The notes: generated by a model not told the origin, from the letters alone. DNA of 64,000 nt from Pyropia yezoensis (GCA_009829735.1 CM020619.1:3292590-3356589); one strand, 5' to 3'; positions 20,853-32,220 are shown, numbered from the stretch's first letter. Translations and numbers: made by a program.

Positions 20853-23800
20853 GCTGGGAAACAATCGAGGGGCGGGGGTCACGGTGAGGCGGGACTGGGG
20901 AACGGGCGAGAGGTGCCTGGACGACAGGGGTGGAGCACACCCGTGAGGCCCGCCTGTCTCTTTGTCGTGAGGGCGTGTGCGGGGCGGGCGGTGGGGGAGC
21001 CTGCAACGACCCCGTGGCGAGGCACACCCGCGGCAGGGCTTTAATAGCCTGCGGGGATAGAAAGGGGTGGGGCAGGATTGTGATGGGGGCGCGGCGGCCC
21101 TGGCGGGTGGGTGCGGGGAAGGGCACAACCACCAACAGTGTGGGTGCGGGTTGGGTTGAGTTGGAGGTTGCCTGTGCACAGGCGTGTGTCACAGAGAGCG
21201 CGTCCGCAACGGCGGATCGGCTACACTAGCGCCCCTCCAGGAGCACGCTCCTCGACCACGCACAGCACCCTCCCGTGCGTGACCATTTTTTTCACGCCAC
21301 GCGTTTGTCCACCTTTCCTGTGGGCCCCGCCCATGGTAGGGGGAGGAGGGGAGCTGCAGGGCCCGGGCACGCCCGCCCGCCCCATGCGCTGCAGGGTGCT
21401 GGCCCCGGCCGCCCCCGATACATGTTAAGCCCCGCCTTCACCCGCCATGGGCGGCTGGCGATTAGTGCGAAGCCGCGCGCCCCCGGCGCCGCGAGGCACA
21501 TATGTAACTGGGCCGCCCGCAGTGCTCGACAAGAGCACCCATTATCCTTCACGGGCAAAAACCGGGACGGGGTGCGCCTCTAATGACGGTTGAGAGAGAA
21601 GGGCCGGGCGGGGCGCTCTCCGGGAAGCGTCTAACCCCGGCGGCGAGTTTTGTGTGGGTGGGGGTGGGGACCAGGCCGCCCCAGGCGACTGAGGCGACAT
21701 GCTCTATGTGTGTGCAACGGCCCCCCCGCGACAAGGGCCAGTACTGTATGCCCCCCACTGCAGCCGGGCCCCACACTGGTCGGCAGTATCGGCGAACGTG
21801 ACCGTGTCGCCGCTGAGGTGCAAAGAGATGCGATTAGTGGCCGTGTGCTCGTTTTTACTGTGCGCATCGCGACGCGCGCTCGAGCCGCGCGCATGTGGAC
21901 TGATTGACGATCCACGTACAGTGTGCGTGTGGGGCCTGTCCACAGCCTCCAAGGACGCGGTTGCGCGGGTGGCCTGTGAAGCCTGGTTTTTGAACGGGGC
22001 ATGGGAGAGAGGGTTCCAAAGCTCCATTGAAAACAGACGCACGCGAGACCAGCACGGACGCTCGCCCGATGATGTTGAAGCAAGCGCTGCTTGCTCGGAC
22101 ACCCATACTGTACGCGACCCCCGCCCCCCCCTTCCCCTTGTCAGTCGGAGGCGGGCGTGGGAGCGTGCCCCGGACGCCCCCTCGCCTTCTCCAGGGGCCC
22201 CGTCCCTCAGAGACGGGTAACTTCGTACCATCCAATCAGGGTCTGTCTTTGCTTTTCACGTGGCGCGTCTCGTCGCCCGCTGTGGTGCACCAGGGCCAAC
22301 GGGGGGGTATAATTCCGACGCGGGTGCCACACCAGGCCGTTGTGGTAACAGGCCTTGGACAATGCACACGGGCGGTACCACCTGCCGATGGACACGTGGG
22401 GCACGGGGAATCGCGGTTTGTAAATACGACCCTCACCCACCCATCAGCCGCTGCGATGGACACGTGGGGCACGGGGAATCGCGGTTTGTACATACGACCC
22501 TCACCCACCCATCAGCCGCTGCTGTGGTCCCCGGGGATGGGGGGCGGGCACCCCCCCCCCCCCCCCCTCCCGCTCCCCCCCCCCCCCCCCCCCCTCCCCC
22601 ACGCTTCCCGCCCCGTCCCGCCCGAGGGCCGCCTTGCTTTGCCATCATGGCATGATGTCGTCAAGATTATTTACACACGGTGCGGACGCACGGCCCACAC
22701 AACCCCCCACTCCACCCCACTCTTCGGCCCTGCGCGTGTGCCCAGCCGATGACATTTAATCAGGAACGGGCCAACTTTTTCGCTAGAAGACGCCGTGTCC
22801 GGCTGGGCCCCTCCACCCCGCCCCCCCCCCCCCCCCCCCACCAACGTCGCCACCCCGCGCACTCCATCCCACGGACCTAACCGCCCCGCCTGTGCAGTCA
22901 CAGCCCGGCCCCGCCACCGCCATCACAGCCCGACCCCGCACCTCGGAGGATCGATCCCCCGTGGCGGTGCGCACGTCCTTGACCGAGGGCGAGACACGGC
23001 TGGCCATTTGCGATCACGAAAACTCTCGACTACACCGCGCTCTCGCGATGCGCGGCAGGCTGTTGCGCGGTCGTCGCCGCCTGTGAAACGGCTGGCAGCG
23101 GAACGGCCTCAGGCAGGGGAGCGTCAGTGTAGGTATGGTAAATCTGGTCCGGACAACGTCACGGAATGAATTCCCATTGGCTGAGAGACTGGATGCAGGT
23201 GCCGCCCAGCTGGGCCCTCGCCCGCCCCAGTCGGCTGATCTTCTACCGCTGTGCTGTAGCATATCCCAAACCAGGACACAGCATTGGCCGCTGAGGAGGC
23301 CATGCACGCACAGTGTACTGTACTGTACTGTACAGGTCACCTCGTTGGAAATCCAGTCCAAAACAAAACCAAGAAAAAAAAAAAAAAGCACTTGCTCGGA
23401 CTTCTGGCTGGGGCTCTCCGCGCCTACGTACATACAGTTCCGTAACATCTGTTGACCTCCACGTTTTGGTCCACCCCCTACACCCCGCGAGGACGTCATA
23501 AGGATCTCCTCGCCTGTGCGGGTCCAATATTTTTATTTAGCGGCCACGGCGATGATTGCTCGTCCTTCTGCCTCTCCCTTTGCGAGCTTCGACAAGCCAT
23601 GGGGGACCTGGTGGACCATCTGACGGACGCAGGTTCCTCTGTAAACACTATCAAACTGGTGATTCTCTGGCCTGTCATATCTGCCCGCCGTGGTCAGATT
23701 GTCCCGCGAGAAGGATACAGTGCCAGCGCCTCACGGCCATCCCGAATACCGACAAGTCATCCGCGGTCAGGCTACGTACCGACACCTCCCGGCAAAAAAA

Positions 23801-24028
23801 AATGGACCAATCAGACTGCGACTAGGACTGGGGCGACCGTGCAAACGCTGACGTGGTGCTGGACGTATGCTTGCTTTGTGGAAAGGGTGTCAACAAGGTG
23901 CAAGGCGAGACGACAGACGCGATCATGCTGCCGGATTGTATATCCCTATGGTCTTTGTGGCTGTGTGCCCTGTCCCTGGTGCATTCCCTGTGTGCCCTGT
24001 CCGTGCGCCGCGGGGGGTACCCGTGACG
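20850..24028. other. Intergenic GC-rich stretch with simple repeats
   Basis: No recognisable gene. It contains C-rich runs near 22,551-22,596 and 22,820-22,838, a short TACTG microsatellite near 23,308-23,333, an A15-type run near 23,375 and many short open frames without family features. Confidence 0.35.
22387..22522. repeat. Two 68-bp tandem repeats
   Basis: GATGGACACGTGGGGCACGG starts at 22,387 and again at 22,455. The two units are nearly identical, each ending ACCCACCCATCAGCCGCT. Confidence 0.85.
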
Positions 24029-24685
24029 ATGCCGCGTCGGTCCATCCATACCGCCAATGGTGGCGCTCTGCACGGTGCCGTCGAGACGTTTGTGCTCGTG
24101 CTGCGGTTTTTTGGACTGCTGACGGGCGTCCCCGGCGCCGCCTCCTCCCACGTCAACGACCTCACGGCGGGGAGGAGCCGTAGCGGAATGGCTGCGGCGG
24201 CCATCTTTATTGCCCTTGAGTGGGACAACACGTACTCTGTTCCTGGCCGTCTCATCAGCCCCCGGCCGGCGGCGCGGCCAGAGCCTGTGGCCGCCCAATA
24301 TGTACCGACTGCCATGCTTATGGCCTGTAGGGCCGCTTGTGATCCCCTGCAGGGATCGGGTCTGACACCCCGAGGGGCGGCAGCCGACGAAGCGCCCCTG
24401 CGGCTGATCTCCTCTGTGGTGGCACTCAACGCGGCCGACGAACTCGCTGTTGCGGTTGCAGAGCTCGCCCTCCGGGCGGTGTGGCAAGAAGCTCACCCGC
24501 CAGTGGCACATGTGGCACCGGCGTTCGCGGCGGACGTCTCTGCAATGCGACACTGTGTGGACGCTGCCAAAACCCCTATCGGAGACAATGGGGACCCGCC
24601 CGCGTCGGCGCTGGACCCCCCCGCCGGCTTGTTTAGTGCGAGTGGGTATCCCGAGGGGGATCATTTTTCGAATTTCCCTTCGTAG
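24029..24685 (+). CDS. Conserved protein of unknown function, paralogue 1
   Basis: A 218-aa protein, clearly paralogous to the inverted gene at 25,548-26,333. Shared blocks include LRFFGLLTG-PGAA, (A/E)-(H/Y)VPTA-L-ACRA-C, a central L(I/M)-FN/LNAA-helix and AELALRAVWQ-AHP. The start at 24,029 is chosen because the alignment with the paralogue begins at this Met (MPRRS here, MPGHA there). It is mostly alpha-helical and Ala-rich, with no signal peptide or obvious catalytic motif. The C-terminus is about 40 residues shorter than the paralogue. A vague resemblance to helical cyclin-type folds is not strong enough to call. Conservation between copies argues that both are, or recently were, real genes. 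Confidence 0.65.
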   Translation: MPRRSIHTANGGALHGAVETFVLVLRFFGLLTGVPGAASSHVNDLTAGRSRSGMAAAAIFIALEWDNTYSVPGRLISPRPAARPEPVAAQYVPTAMLMACRAACDPLQGSGLTPRGAAADEAPLRLISSVVALNAADELAVAVAELALRAVWQEAHPPVAHVAPAFAADVSAMRHCVDAAKTPIGDNGDPPASALDPPAGLFSASGYPEGDHFSNFPS

Positions 24686-25547
24686 GTGGTCCACGGCGCC
24701 GGCACTGTGTGGGTGGTTTGTCTGTACGACGGGTACTGGGTGTCCGTGGAGATGTATGGGTGGCTCTTCGCCCCCCCCCCCCCCCCTCCCTCCCTATCTG
24801 GCAGCTACTGTACGCCATGGCCTCGTCGGGGTCCCCGGTCTTTTGTTTGCGGTCCATGGGACGGACACGGAGTACCCCAGACGCCCTCGGCCCGTGTGGA
24901 GGTCCCATTTGGAGGCGCAAGAGGGCAGTGACGGCCAAGCAGGTCAGCACGGGCGCCTGGGCGTGGGCCGACGTGTCTGTCGCGTCGCCCATTGCGGCGC
25001 GGCAGCTCGCGTTGCGTAGCTGCGCGAGGACAAGAAGGTGAAAATGTACTTGTCTGCCTGCCCCCCCCCCCGCAGTGTGGCCCGCATTGGCGAGTAGGGC
25101 GCGCGGAAGATACGGTTTTTTGTACAGGTGGTTGGCCGGGGGCACGCTACACAACGCCAACGCACGGTCGGCCAAGGACACGACCACAGACACAACGTGT
25201 AGAAGCATGGGAATGATCTATGCAAAACATGACACGCCTCCAACCCGCACACATCTTTCACCGTAGACAGAACATGTGGTCAAGTGTTGGCACAGAGGCG
25301 TTCCACACGCGACAAAGTAGCTCTCAGGGGTGGGGCATGAGAAATCGCCCCTCCCCCCCCCCCAAACAGAAAAGGCAGCATCCTTTACATGCTTACCGCA
25401 CACACGACCAAGAGAGTCGTCGTGTGAGCTCCCGTAGGCGCTCTCCAAACGAGCGTTTCCCGACACGGCGTGGATGTACCGGGTGATGCATGGCACAGGG
25501 TCAAAGACAAAAGAAGGCGGAACAGGTCTCTTGGGCCCTTACCTCCA
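24686..25547. other. Space between convergent paralogues, no clear gene
   Basis: Contains a C15-type tract near 24,773 followed by an ATG at 24,818 with 74 open codons (ending 25,041). No family is recognisable. The stretch may be untranslated or exonic DNA of the flanking genes. Confidence 0.3.
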
Positions 25548-26333
25548 CTATCGCCCTCGTGTGCTGCGCATGGCCAGGCGCAGACTCCGGCGACGGGACG
25601 GCGGGGAGGCTTCCGGGACCGCCGCCTTCTCAACGTGCTGCCCCGTAGCCTCTCCCGCGACAGCGGCCGCTGTCGCGGTGGTGCCAGTTTCCAAGACGAG
25701 GTGCATGTCAGGGTACTTACTGACAACGGCCAGGTCCGCCGGGATACAAATGGCAGACGGCCGTGCACCCGTGCCCGTGCCAGTGGGAGCCATTGCCACG
25801 TCCACGACACGCCGCATGGACGCAACGTCCGAGACGGAAACGAACGAGGCGGTGTGCGCGGTGGGATGGGCGTCCTGCCACACCGCGCGGAGGGCCAGCT
25901 CGGCAATGGCGACGGACAGCCCCTCAGCCTCGTTGAACGCCATCAGAGAGTAGATCAGCCGCACGGGCTGTTGATCGGCTTCCGCCGCGTCCGCCGCCAG
26001 ACCACAACTCCGCAGCCGCCGACAGACGGCGCGACACGCAACGAGCAAGGCCGTGGGCACGTGCTCGCAGGCCACCGGCTGCTCCCGAGCCGGAGGGCGC
26101 CCGACACTCGCACGGGCAGCCACACAGTACAGGTTTTCCCACTGGACAGCCACGGCCACCGCTGCTAGGGCCATTCCGCCGTGAATCATTGCCGCGGCGT
26201 CTTTGCTGATACGGGAAGCGGCGGCGCCGGGGGCACCCGTGAGCAAGCCAAAAAAGCGCAAGTAGTCTACAAACACATCGACAGCAAAGTGAGCCGCCCC
26301 ACCATGAAGGCTGTGCGCCGCATGCCCCGGCAT
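25548..26333 (-). CDS. Conserved protein of unknown function, paralogue 2
   Basis: A 261-aa protein, inverted and convergent with its paralogue at 24,029-24,685. The ATG at 26,333 aligns with the paralogue's start. Conserved segments are LRFFGLLTGAPGAA near residue 25, HVPTALLVACRAVC in the middle and AELALRAVWQDAHP in the third quarter. The tail is extended, ending RRRSLRLAMRSTRGR (basic). A consensus-like splice donor (GAG|GTAAGG, minus strand, near 25,541) lies just past the stop, so an intron in the 3' untranslated region is possible. A copy of the promoter-like repeat module ends about 66 nt upstream of the ATG in the sense direction. Function unknown. Confidence 0.7.
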   Translation of the reverse strand: MPGHAAHSLHGGAAHFAVDVFVDYLRFFGLLTGAPGAAASRISKDAAAMIHGGMALAAVAVAVQWENLYCVAARASVGRPPAREQPVACEHVPTALLVACRAVCRRLRSCGLAADAAEADQQPVRLIYSLMAFNEAEGLSVAIAELALRAVWQDAHPTAHTASFVSVSDVASMRRVVDVAMAPTGTGTGARPSAICIPADLAVVSKYPDMHLVLETGTTATAAAVAGEATGQHVEKAAVPEASPPSRRRSLRLAMRSTRGR

Positions 26334-26398
26334 GATGGCAACGTTCCCCGGGGGGGCTGCTGCTCTCGAAAACCGGTCTCACAGGCGACACGCGCACC

Positions 26399-26700
26399 GC
26401 CACCACCACCCGCCGACTTGGCCACCACCTCGGGAGGCGGGCGAGGTGGGGAAGGGCAAGGAGCAAGGAAGAGGCCACGCGGCTGTGGGGCGGGGGCGCA
26501 GCTCGGGGGCGGCACGCCAGCAGCGGTGCCGGCGCCGTTTGAAAAACCGCGCCAGCCGTGCTGGCGCGATCCGCCCCCCTTCCCCAACAGAGCCGCCGCG
26601 CCTGTGCTCCCCCCCCGGCCAAGCCGCCGATCCACCTCCCTGGCGGCGCCCTCCCTCCCCCCCCCGCCTCTCCCCCCCCCCCGCCCAAACCAACCCTGGT
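26399..26700 (-). repeat. Promoter-proximal repeat module, copy 4 (minus strand)
   Basis: Read on the minus strand, this matches 36,233-36,567 and 59,320-59,637: a G-rich left part, GGCGGCTCTGTTGGGGAAGG, a degenerate GC hairpin (26,527-26,570), a pyrimidine-rich tract and GTGGTGGCCAAGTCGGCGGG. It lies directly upstream of paralogue 2, ending about 66 nt before its ATG. Confidence 0.75.
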
Positions 26701-27379
26701 CACCAACAAAGCCCAGACAACGATCGGGCAATTCGCATAGGAGGGTCGTGGTGGTGCGACGGTGTGGGTGAGCGGGCGTCCCGACAATGGCGCGTGGTGG
26801 CGCGGCTTCACGGTGAGGGGGCGGCGTGCGTGCGGGCCGCTTCAATACAGACATCGCTGGCAGGGTAGGGGGCCGGAACGAGTGTCGCATCTTGCCAATG
26901 CGAGACGTGTCCGCAGTTTGCATGGGCGACCCGACCGCGCTTACAGCAGTGCCGGACGGCGTCCAAGACCCCTCGATTAGGCAGATCACGTGTGCTGCTC
27001 AGCGCTCAGTGTGTCCACGCACTTTGTAGCGCAGCCAGTCTGGACCTAATGTCGACCTTTCTCGATGCGATCCTTGGTCTCTGTGTACTGCATGAGATGT
27101 ACGACATACCACTTTGTAAGGGAGACTAGGGGGAGTCAGATGGTATTTTTCATTTTCTGAGGCCTCTCGTTCTCTCTAAACTATGAGGAGGGAAGGCAAA
27201 CGTACCGTCAGTTATGTGCTCCCCAAAGTCGACCACGTCTTGGGGCCAATGGGGGCACCCGATGTGTGCTTACCGTCGCGGGCTGGGTGGGTGCCGGCGC
27301 GCGTGCGGGCGTCCTTTGCCGCCCGCCGGATCGGGACCGTTGCGCGGGCGCTTTGAGCTGCATTGCCGGCGGCTCGCCA

Positions 27380-28200
27380 CTGGTGCGCCGTCGCTTTTTG
27401 GCTGTCCGCCGCGTCGCGGCGGATGCTCGGCCACTTTCGGCCGGCGGTCGGGTGACCGTGGATGCTCGGCCGCTTGTGGCCTTCGTGCTGGTCGCAGCGG
27501 GTGCTCGGCCACTTTCCGGCGGTCGGGTGACCGTGGGTGCTCGGCCGCTTGTGGCCTTCGTGCTGGTCGCAGCGGGTGCTCGGCCACTTTCCGGCGGTCG
27601 GGTGACCGTGGGTGCTCGGCCGCTTGTGGCCTTCGTGCTGGTCGCAGCGGGTGCTCGGCCACTTTCGGCCGGCGGTCGGGTGGCCGCGGGTGCTCGGCCG
27701 CTTGTGGTCTCTCGTCTGGTCGCCGCGGGTGCGCTGGTGCTTTTGGCTGGCCGTCGGGTAACCGCTGGTGCCCCACCGCTATTGGACGGCTGTTGGCTTC
27801 TGGCGGATCATTCCACGAGTTCTTTTGGGGCGGCCGTCTGGTTGCGGCGGGTCGCGATGCGTGCCTGGCCGCGCTTCGCCTTCTGGGTGGTCGCGGCGGG
27901 TTCTCGGCCTCGCTGTTCTGTCTGGCAGTCTGCGACGGGTGCTCGGCCGCTTCTGGCCCCCCGCCCGGTCGTAGCGGTTGAGCGGGTGCATTTCGCCACC
28001 CGGCTGGTCGCCGCTGGTGCCCCGCCGCTTTCAGAGAGCCGTGAGGACCTGGCGGATTATGCCACGGGTGCGTTTGGCCCGCCGTTGGGTCGCCGCGGAG
28101 TGCTCGGCCGCTTCTGGCCCCCCGCTCGGTCGTGGCGGGTGCGTGCGCGTCCTTGGCCTCCCGGCGTGTTGCGGCGCGTGCGCAGGCGTGCTTGGCAGGT
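27380..28200. repeat. Tandem 75-bp repeats and degenerate flank
   Basis: Units containing GTGCTCGGCCACTTTCCGGC, then CTCGGCCGCTTGTGGCCTTC, recur with a 75-bp period between about 27,420 and 27,690 and decay on both sides to about 28,200. All three plus frames and at least one minus frame are open, so which frame is translated (if any) cannot be decided. Confidence 0.8.
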
Positions 28201-28216
28201 TTGCACGGCAGAAGCT

Positions 28217-28540
28217 ATGGACGAACTCCCGTCGCCGGTCGACGCTGCAAGACTGCTGAGCTTCTCCCCAACGCATCCGCTGGTGTACCTTGCTCGTATC
28301 CTACAGGGGACGTGTGAGCAGGTGGCATTGTGCACCAATCACGAGGTTCGCGTGCACAGAACCGACAGGACTGGCGCGTGGACACTCTCCCACCCAAGCG
28401 ACGTATGCTCTCACGATTCTGTCCACGGCGGTCGTGGTACCTCGTCCAGTGCACTGGCCATGCACCTGCTGCTACAATTGTGTGTGGCGCGGCCCGCGTA
28501 TCCACACAGACACACACCGGGTAGAAATGTCGGATGGTAA
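28217..28540 (+). CDS. Hypothetical 107-aa ORF
   Basis: Starts MDELPSPVDAARLLSFSPTH and continues with ordinary amino-acid composition after the repeat block, whose frame it shares. No domain recognised. It may be the non-repetitive end of a longer protein encoded by the 27.3-28.2 kb repeats, or not a gene at all. Confidence 0.3.
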   Translation: MDELPSPVDAARLLSFSPTHPLVYLARILQGTCEQVALCTNHEVRVHRTDRTGAWTLSHPSDVCSHDSVHGGRGTSSSALAMHLLLQLCVARPAYPHRHTPGRNVGW

Positions 28541-28702
28541 ACGATGCCAGTGTTTCGTTCTTGCTCCGTGAGCACATGTGATCCAAGTACGCGTCCAGCA
28601 ATCAAGTACTCACAATGGACTCCACGTGGCATAAAATGCATGCCACGATCAATTACTACGTGTTCCGACGTTCTCCAAGACAGGGAAACAGGGCGGGTCC
28701 GT

Positions 28703-28716
28703 GTTATGTACATAAC
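28703..28716. promoter_or_regulatory. 14-bp palindrome GTTATGTACATAAC, copy 3
   Basis: Perfect copy; first of a cluster of three at 28.7-29.0 kb. Confidence 0.6.
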
Positions 28717-28764
28717 GACACCAGTGCGTGTTGGTCCTCCAGGTCGCTCTGCGCGGCCGCACTC

Positions 28765-28778
28765 GTTATGTACAAAAC
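28765..28778. promoter_or_regulatory. Palindrome variant GTTATGTACAAAAC
   Basis: One mismatch from the 14-bp palindrome, 62 bp after copy 3. Confidence 0.45.
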
Positions 28779-29029
28779 ACAACCACATGAACCGTTCCTC
28801 ATTTAACGGCATAGAAACGCGAGCCGCAGCATGCGCCATCGTTATCAACTGCAAAAATGGACAGGACAGTCCGTATATTTTATATCTGTCGATTTCGTTC
28901 GCGAGATCAGTCCGCGTGATTTGCCACCGAATAAACGGTCAAGCCGCCTGTGAACCACATCCATGTGATCGAGTGACCGATCGGATGTGTTGACCAGTCT
29001 GGGGGTTTTGGCCACTCGTTCTGTGTCGC

Positions 29030-29043
29030 GTTATGTACATAAC
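29030..29043. promoter_or_regulatory. 14-bp palindrome GTTATGTACATAAC, copy 4
   Basis: Perfect copy preceded by TCGC, as at copy 1. It lies about 410 bp upstream of the ParB-like relic ORF. Confidence 0.6.
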
Positions 29044-29454
29044 AGCACCCCCCCCCCCTGATCTTGATGGCTTCTTCCCCGGCACACTCGTCAGTGTAAA
29101 TCGCGGTACTTGTTACTGTTAAATACCCTGAAAAGGTTGTGTTATGGCATGAGCTTTTTTTGTTGATGAATTTATTACACCCCACAAATCGTTTGTCGGA
29201 TGCGCTGGCGGGTCTTGCGAACAGGGCGCTGAGTGACACATACAGTTGTGCTCGTCCCGTTCCTGTTCACTCCCGCCAACCGCCGTCGTCCTGCCGGACA
29301 GTTCCCCCTCTACTCGACCGACGTCCCCCGCCTTTCCACACCGCCTTTTTGCGGCTGGCGATGTTTTCCAGCCGAAGCACAATCCTTCCCGGTTTCCTGT
29401 TGTTCTCGACGGCGACCAGAGGCCTCTGGGCGGTCCGGGGGCATTTCGACGGTG

Positions 29455-30132
29455 ATGGACGCCAATGGTGGGGGCCATCATGGCCACGAACGCGACGACA
29501 GCACCGGTAGCTCTGGTTGCGGCAGTGTTGGTCACGACGGTGGTCCATACGGCGGATGCACTCGTGTCGGTGTCAGCGGCGGTGGTGGCGGTGATGACCG
29601 CAACGGGGGTGGATCTGGTCGTGGTACCGGCGAAGGACACCGCCACCGTCCTACCTATGGCGGTGATCGCAACGGTGGCAACGTGGACCGCGACGTCGCT
29701 CCACTCTTGTCGTTCCATGGAGCTGGCTACGCGGCCTCGATTGACACGATGTGCGTGCATCGAGAGTTTGGTCGCTCCGTCAACGACCATGCTTTTTATG
29801 TAGTGGACGGCTCTCATCGCCTTTACACGCTGCAGCGTATGCTCGTGGGGGCGGACAGTGCGCCCGCCCACGACCATGCCTTTCCTGTGGTGGACGGCTC
29901 TCATCGCCTTTACACGCTGCGGCGTATGCTGGTGGGGGCGGACAGTGCGCCCGCCCACGACCGTGCCTTTCCTGTGGAGGACGGCTCTCATCGCCTTTAC
30001 ACGCTGCGGCGTATGCTGGTGGGGGTGGACAGTGCGCCCGCCCACGACCGTGCCTTTCCTGTGGTGGACGGCTCTCTTCGCCTGTACACACTGCAGAGGC
30101 TGGTCGCTGCTACAGCGTTTCTGTTGTGGTAG
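29455..30132 (+). pseudogene. ParB-like relic with tandemly amplified core motif
   Basis: A 225-codon ORF from an ATG. The first part is Gly/His/Asp/Arg-rich, like the leader of the ParB-like gene at 36,631. Then come REFG and VDGSHRLYTL, matching YREFG and VDGAHRLTAL of that gene, but with about 17 residues missing in between. The segment (D/N)xxF-VVDGSHRLYTL-RML then recurs four times with an 87-bp (29-aa) period. The rest of the ParB-like domain and the C-terminal half are absent. It reads as a truncated, rearranged paralogue, probably not functional as a ParB protein. Alternatively it is a young repeat protein. Palindrome cluster 28.7-29.04 kb lies upstream. Confidence 0.6.
29811..30110 (+). 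repeat. Four 87-bp tandem repeats
   Basis: CTCTCATCGCCTTTACAC or a close variant starts at 29,811, 29,898, 29,985 and 30,072. The period is exactly 87 bp, preserving the reading frame (29 codons per unit). Confidence 0.9.
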
Positions 30133-30428
30133 GGGCCCCCAAATCCTCTTCGATTCTACTCTGGTACGATGGGTTTTCTATACATTGACCACCCGACGCG
30201 CCCAATTGGGGGATGGTGACTGCCCTGTACGCGCTGTACAACTCGGACCGGGCGTGTTTGCTTGATTTATCTCTGCCACCCCTTGCCGTCAACTTAACTT
30301 TGCTCCCCCACCACGACGCTGCTCCAGCCGGACGGCCTTCCCGGGTCGTGTAGACAACAACGGCCAAGACAGTCACTGAGGGAACTTGAGGAATGCGGGC
30401 TGGGATGGAGGGGGGAGGGGGACGGCTT

Positions 30429-30456
30429 GGGGGGGGGGGGGGGGGGGGGGGGGGGG
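30429..30456. repeat. Poly(G) run, 28 nt
   Basis: Uninterrupted G tract, 120 bp to the left of a 41-nt poly(C) run with which it could pair. Confidence 0.95.
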
Positions 30457-30576
30457 CGGGGCATATTGTCACGTGAAAACCCCAAGCACCGTGCCGCCCG
30501 CCTGACTGCAGCCGCCGCACCCTCCGTCGGTACCAGCAGCCCCCAATAGGTAGCAGTCACTCGACACGCGTACCAG

Positions 30577-30617
<41 letters not shown>
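30577..30617. repeat. Poly(C) run, 41 nt
   Basis: Longest homopolymer in the window. Together with the G28 tract it forms an inverted homopolymer pair. Confidence 0.95.
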
Positions 30618-30619
<2 letters not shown>

Positions 30620-30639
30620 CTGCAGCAGCGGGAGGAGCC

Positions 30640-32030
30640 GCCTCGCCCTCAGTAGCAACGGCCCACCACCGGAAGCAGCTACCCACCACCGGTGGCACCC
30701 ACCGACCCCCCTCCCCCGCCAGTGCCAGCCACCGCCCCCCCCCCCACAGTAGCAGCAGCCGCCCCGGCCACAGCGGACGCCCCTCTATGCCGGTACCAGC
30801 CGCACCCACGCCGGTAGCAGCCGCTCTTTCCCGGCTACATCAGCCGCTTCCCGCCACAACCACCGGCCATCCTGGCCAGCAACCTTCACCGACCATCCGC
30901 ACCGGTTACCGCCGCATGAAACCTCAGGTCAAAACCTCAGGTCGCCATCGCCACCGCTCACCATCGCCGCCAGCCACCCCCGCCGGCCACAGCCTCCTGT
31001 CCCCCCCGCCGGCAGCCACCCTACGCAACTGCCGGCAGCCACTACCGCTGGCCAACCACGCCAGCTATCCCCAAGGCCACTGCCGCATACAACAGCCGCC
31101 GAGCGCCGTCGGCGGCCACCCCCACCGGCCAACCAAGCAGGCCACCGCCTTCGCAGCCGCCGCAGGCCACCACCGCAGGCAATCTCCGCCGGTCATTCAC
31201 GTCGGCCACCCTCACCTGCCCCCGCCGCAAGGCACACCCGCCGGCCACTGCCGCAGGCTGCTGCTGCCCGCCATCTTCTCGCACGACTCCTCCTGGTTGC
31301 ACCTGGGGTGCGGCAGCTCGCCTCTGCCGCCTCCGTGCACGCGTGCAGGGACTGGCACACTCTTGACTCTTAGCTGGCTTTTTAATGGCTCCTTGAGTGG
31401 TCAAACCTTAAAACGGGCCCTCCCCCCCCGTTACCCGACATCTAACGATGAACCTGGCACCGAGAGTTGTTTTATGGAGACTTCTATTGCACGGCGGAAG
31501 TAAACAGATGAAGTGATGGGGAGAGGGGTGGCCCATCTGAAAGAGCTTCTTAGTCGCTCTTGTTAACTTCCTCAAGCCCCAAACCGCCGCTACCCACCGG
31601 CACAGGCCATCCCGCATTGACCGCTGCCGCCAGCCGTCACAGCTGGCCCCCACCGCCGGCCGCTGTCGCCGGCCACGAAAGCGGCCCCCTGCAGCGGCCC
31701 ACTACCGCAGTGCACCACCGCCGGCCCCTGCAGCCAGCCACCGTTGTGTACAATCGCCACAAGCCACCTCCACCAGCACCTCCACCCCCCCCCCCCCCGC
31801 CGACCCGCCCCGCCGCTCGCCACGGCGGCCGGCCACTGCCGCACGCCGCCCCAATCGGCCGCCACCGCACGCCACTCCTGCAGGGCGCCCCTGCGGGCAA
31901 TCGCCGCGGGCAGGCCCCTCCGGCCGCCCCCGCCGGTAATCGCCGCGGGCAATCGCCACTGGTAAGCCCCTCCGGCTGTCATCGCCGGCCATCCCCAGCG
32001 GCCGTCCCCGCCGGCCATACCCCGCCTGAA
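30640..32030. repeat. Degenerate GC minisatellite block
   Basis: Rich in variants of CACCGCCGGCCA. Translation gives repeated Pro-Ala-Gly-His/Asn-Arg motifs in one frame. Like 5,240-6,890 it is open in several frames and is not called a gene. An AT-richer island at about 31,380-31,560 interrupts it. Confidence 0.5.
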
Positions 32031-32031
32031 C

Positions 32032-32220
32032 GACGGCAAAACACACCTTTTCTTCCATCTTCTGGTACGCACCGCCGCTGTGCGTCTTGGCTTACCCTCA
32101 TAAAAAATGGTGGGAAGGCGACATCTATAGGCAATTAACACGCCTCCTAGACGAAGACAATAATAAGCAGTCGGCCCGCACGGGGGTGTGGAGGGGGGTT
32201 CAGGGGGCCACTTGACAAGT
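32032..32220 (+). repeat. Diverged copy of the 3.8-4.0 kb repeat
   Basis: GGTACGCACCGCCGCTGTGC here corresponds to GGTACGCACCGTCACTGCGC at about 3,808. CACGGGGGTGTGGAGG, then GGGGGCCACTTGACAAG, corresponds to CACGGGGGTGTGAGGG and GGGGGCTACTGTACAAG at 3,917-3,955. The order and spacing are the same. Confidence 0.5.
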
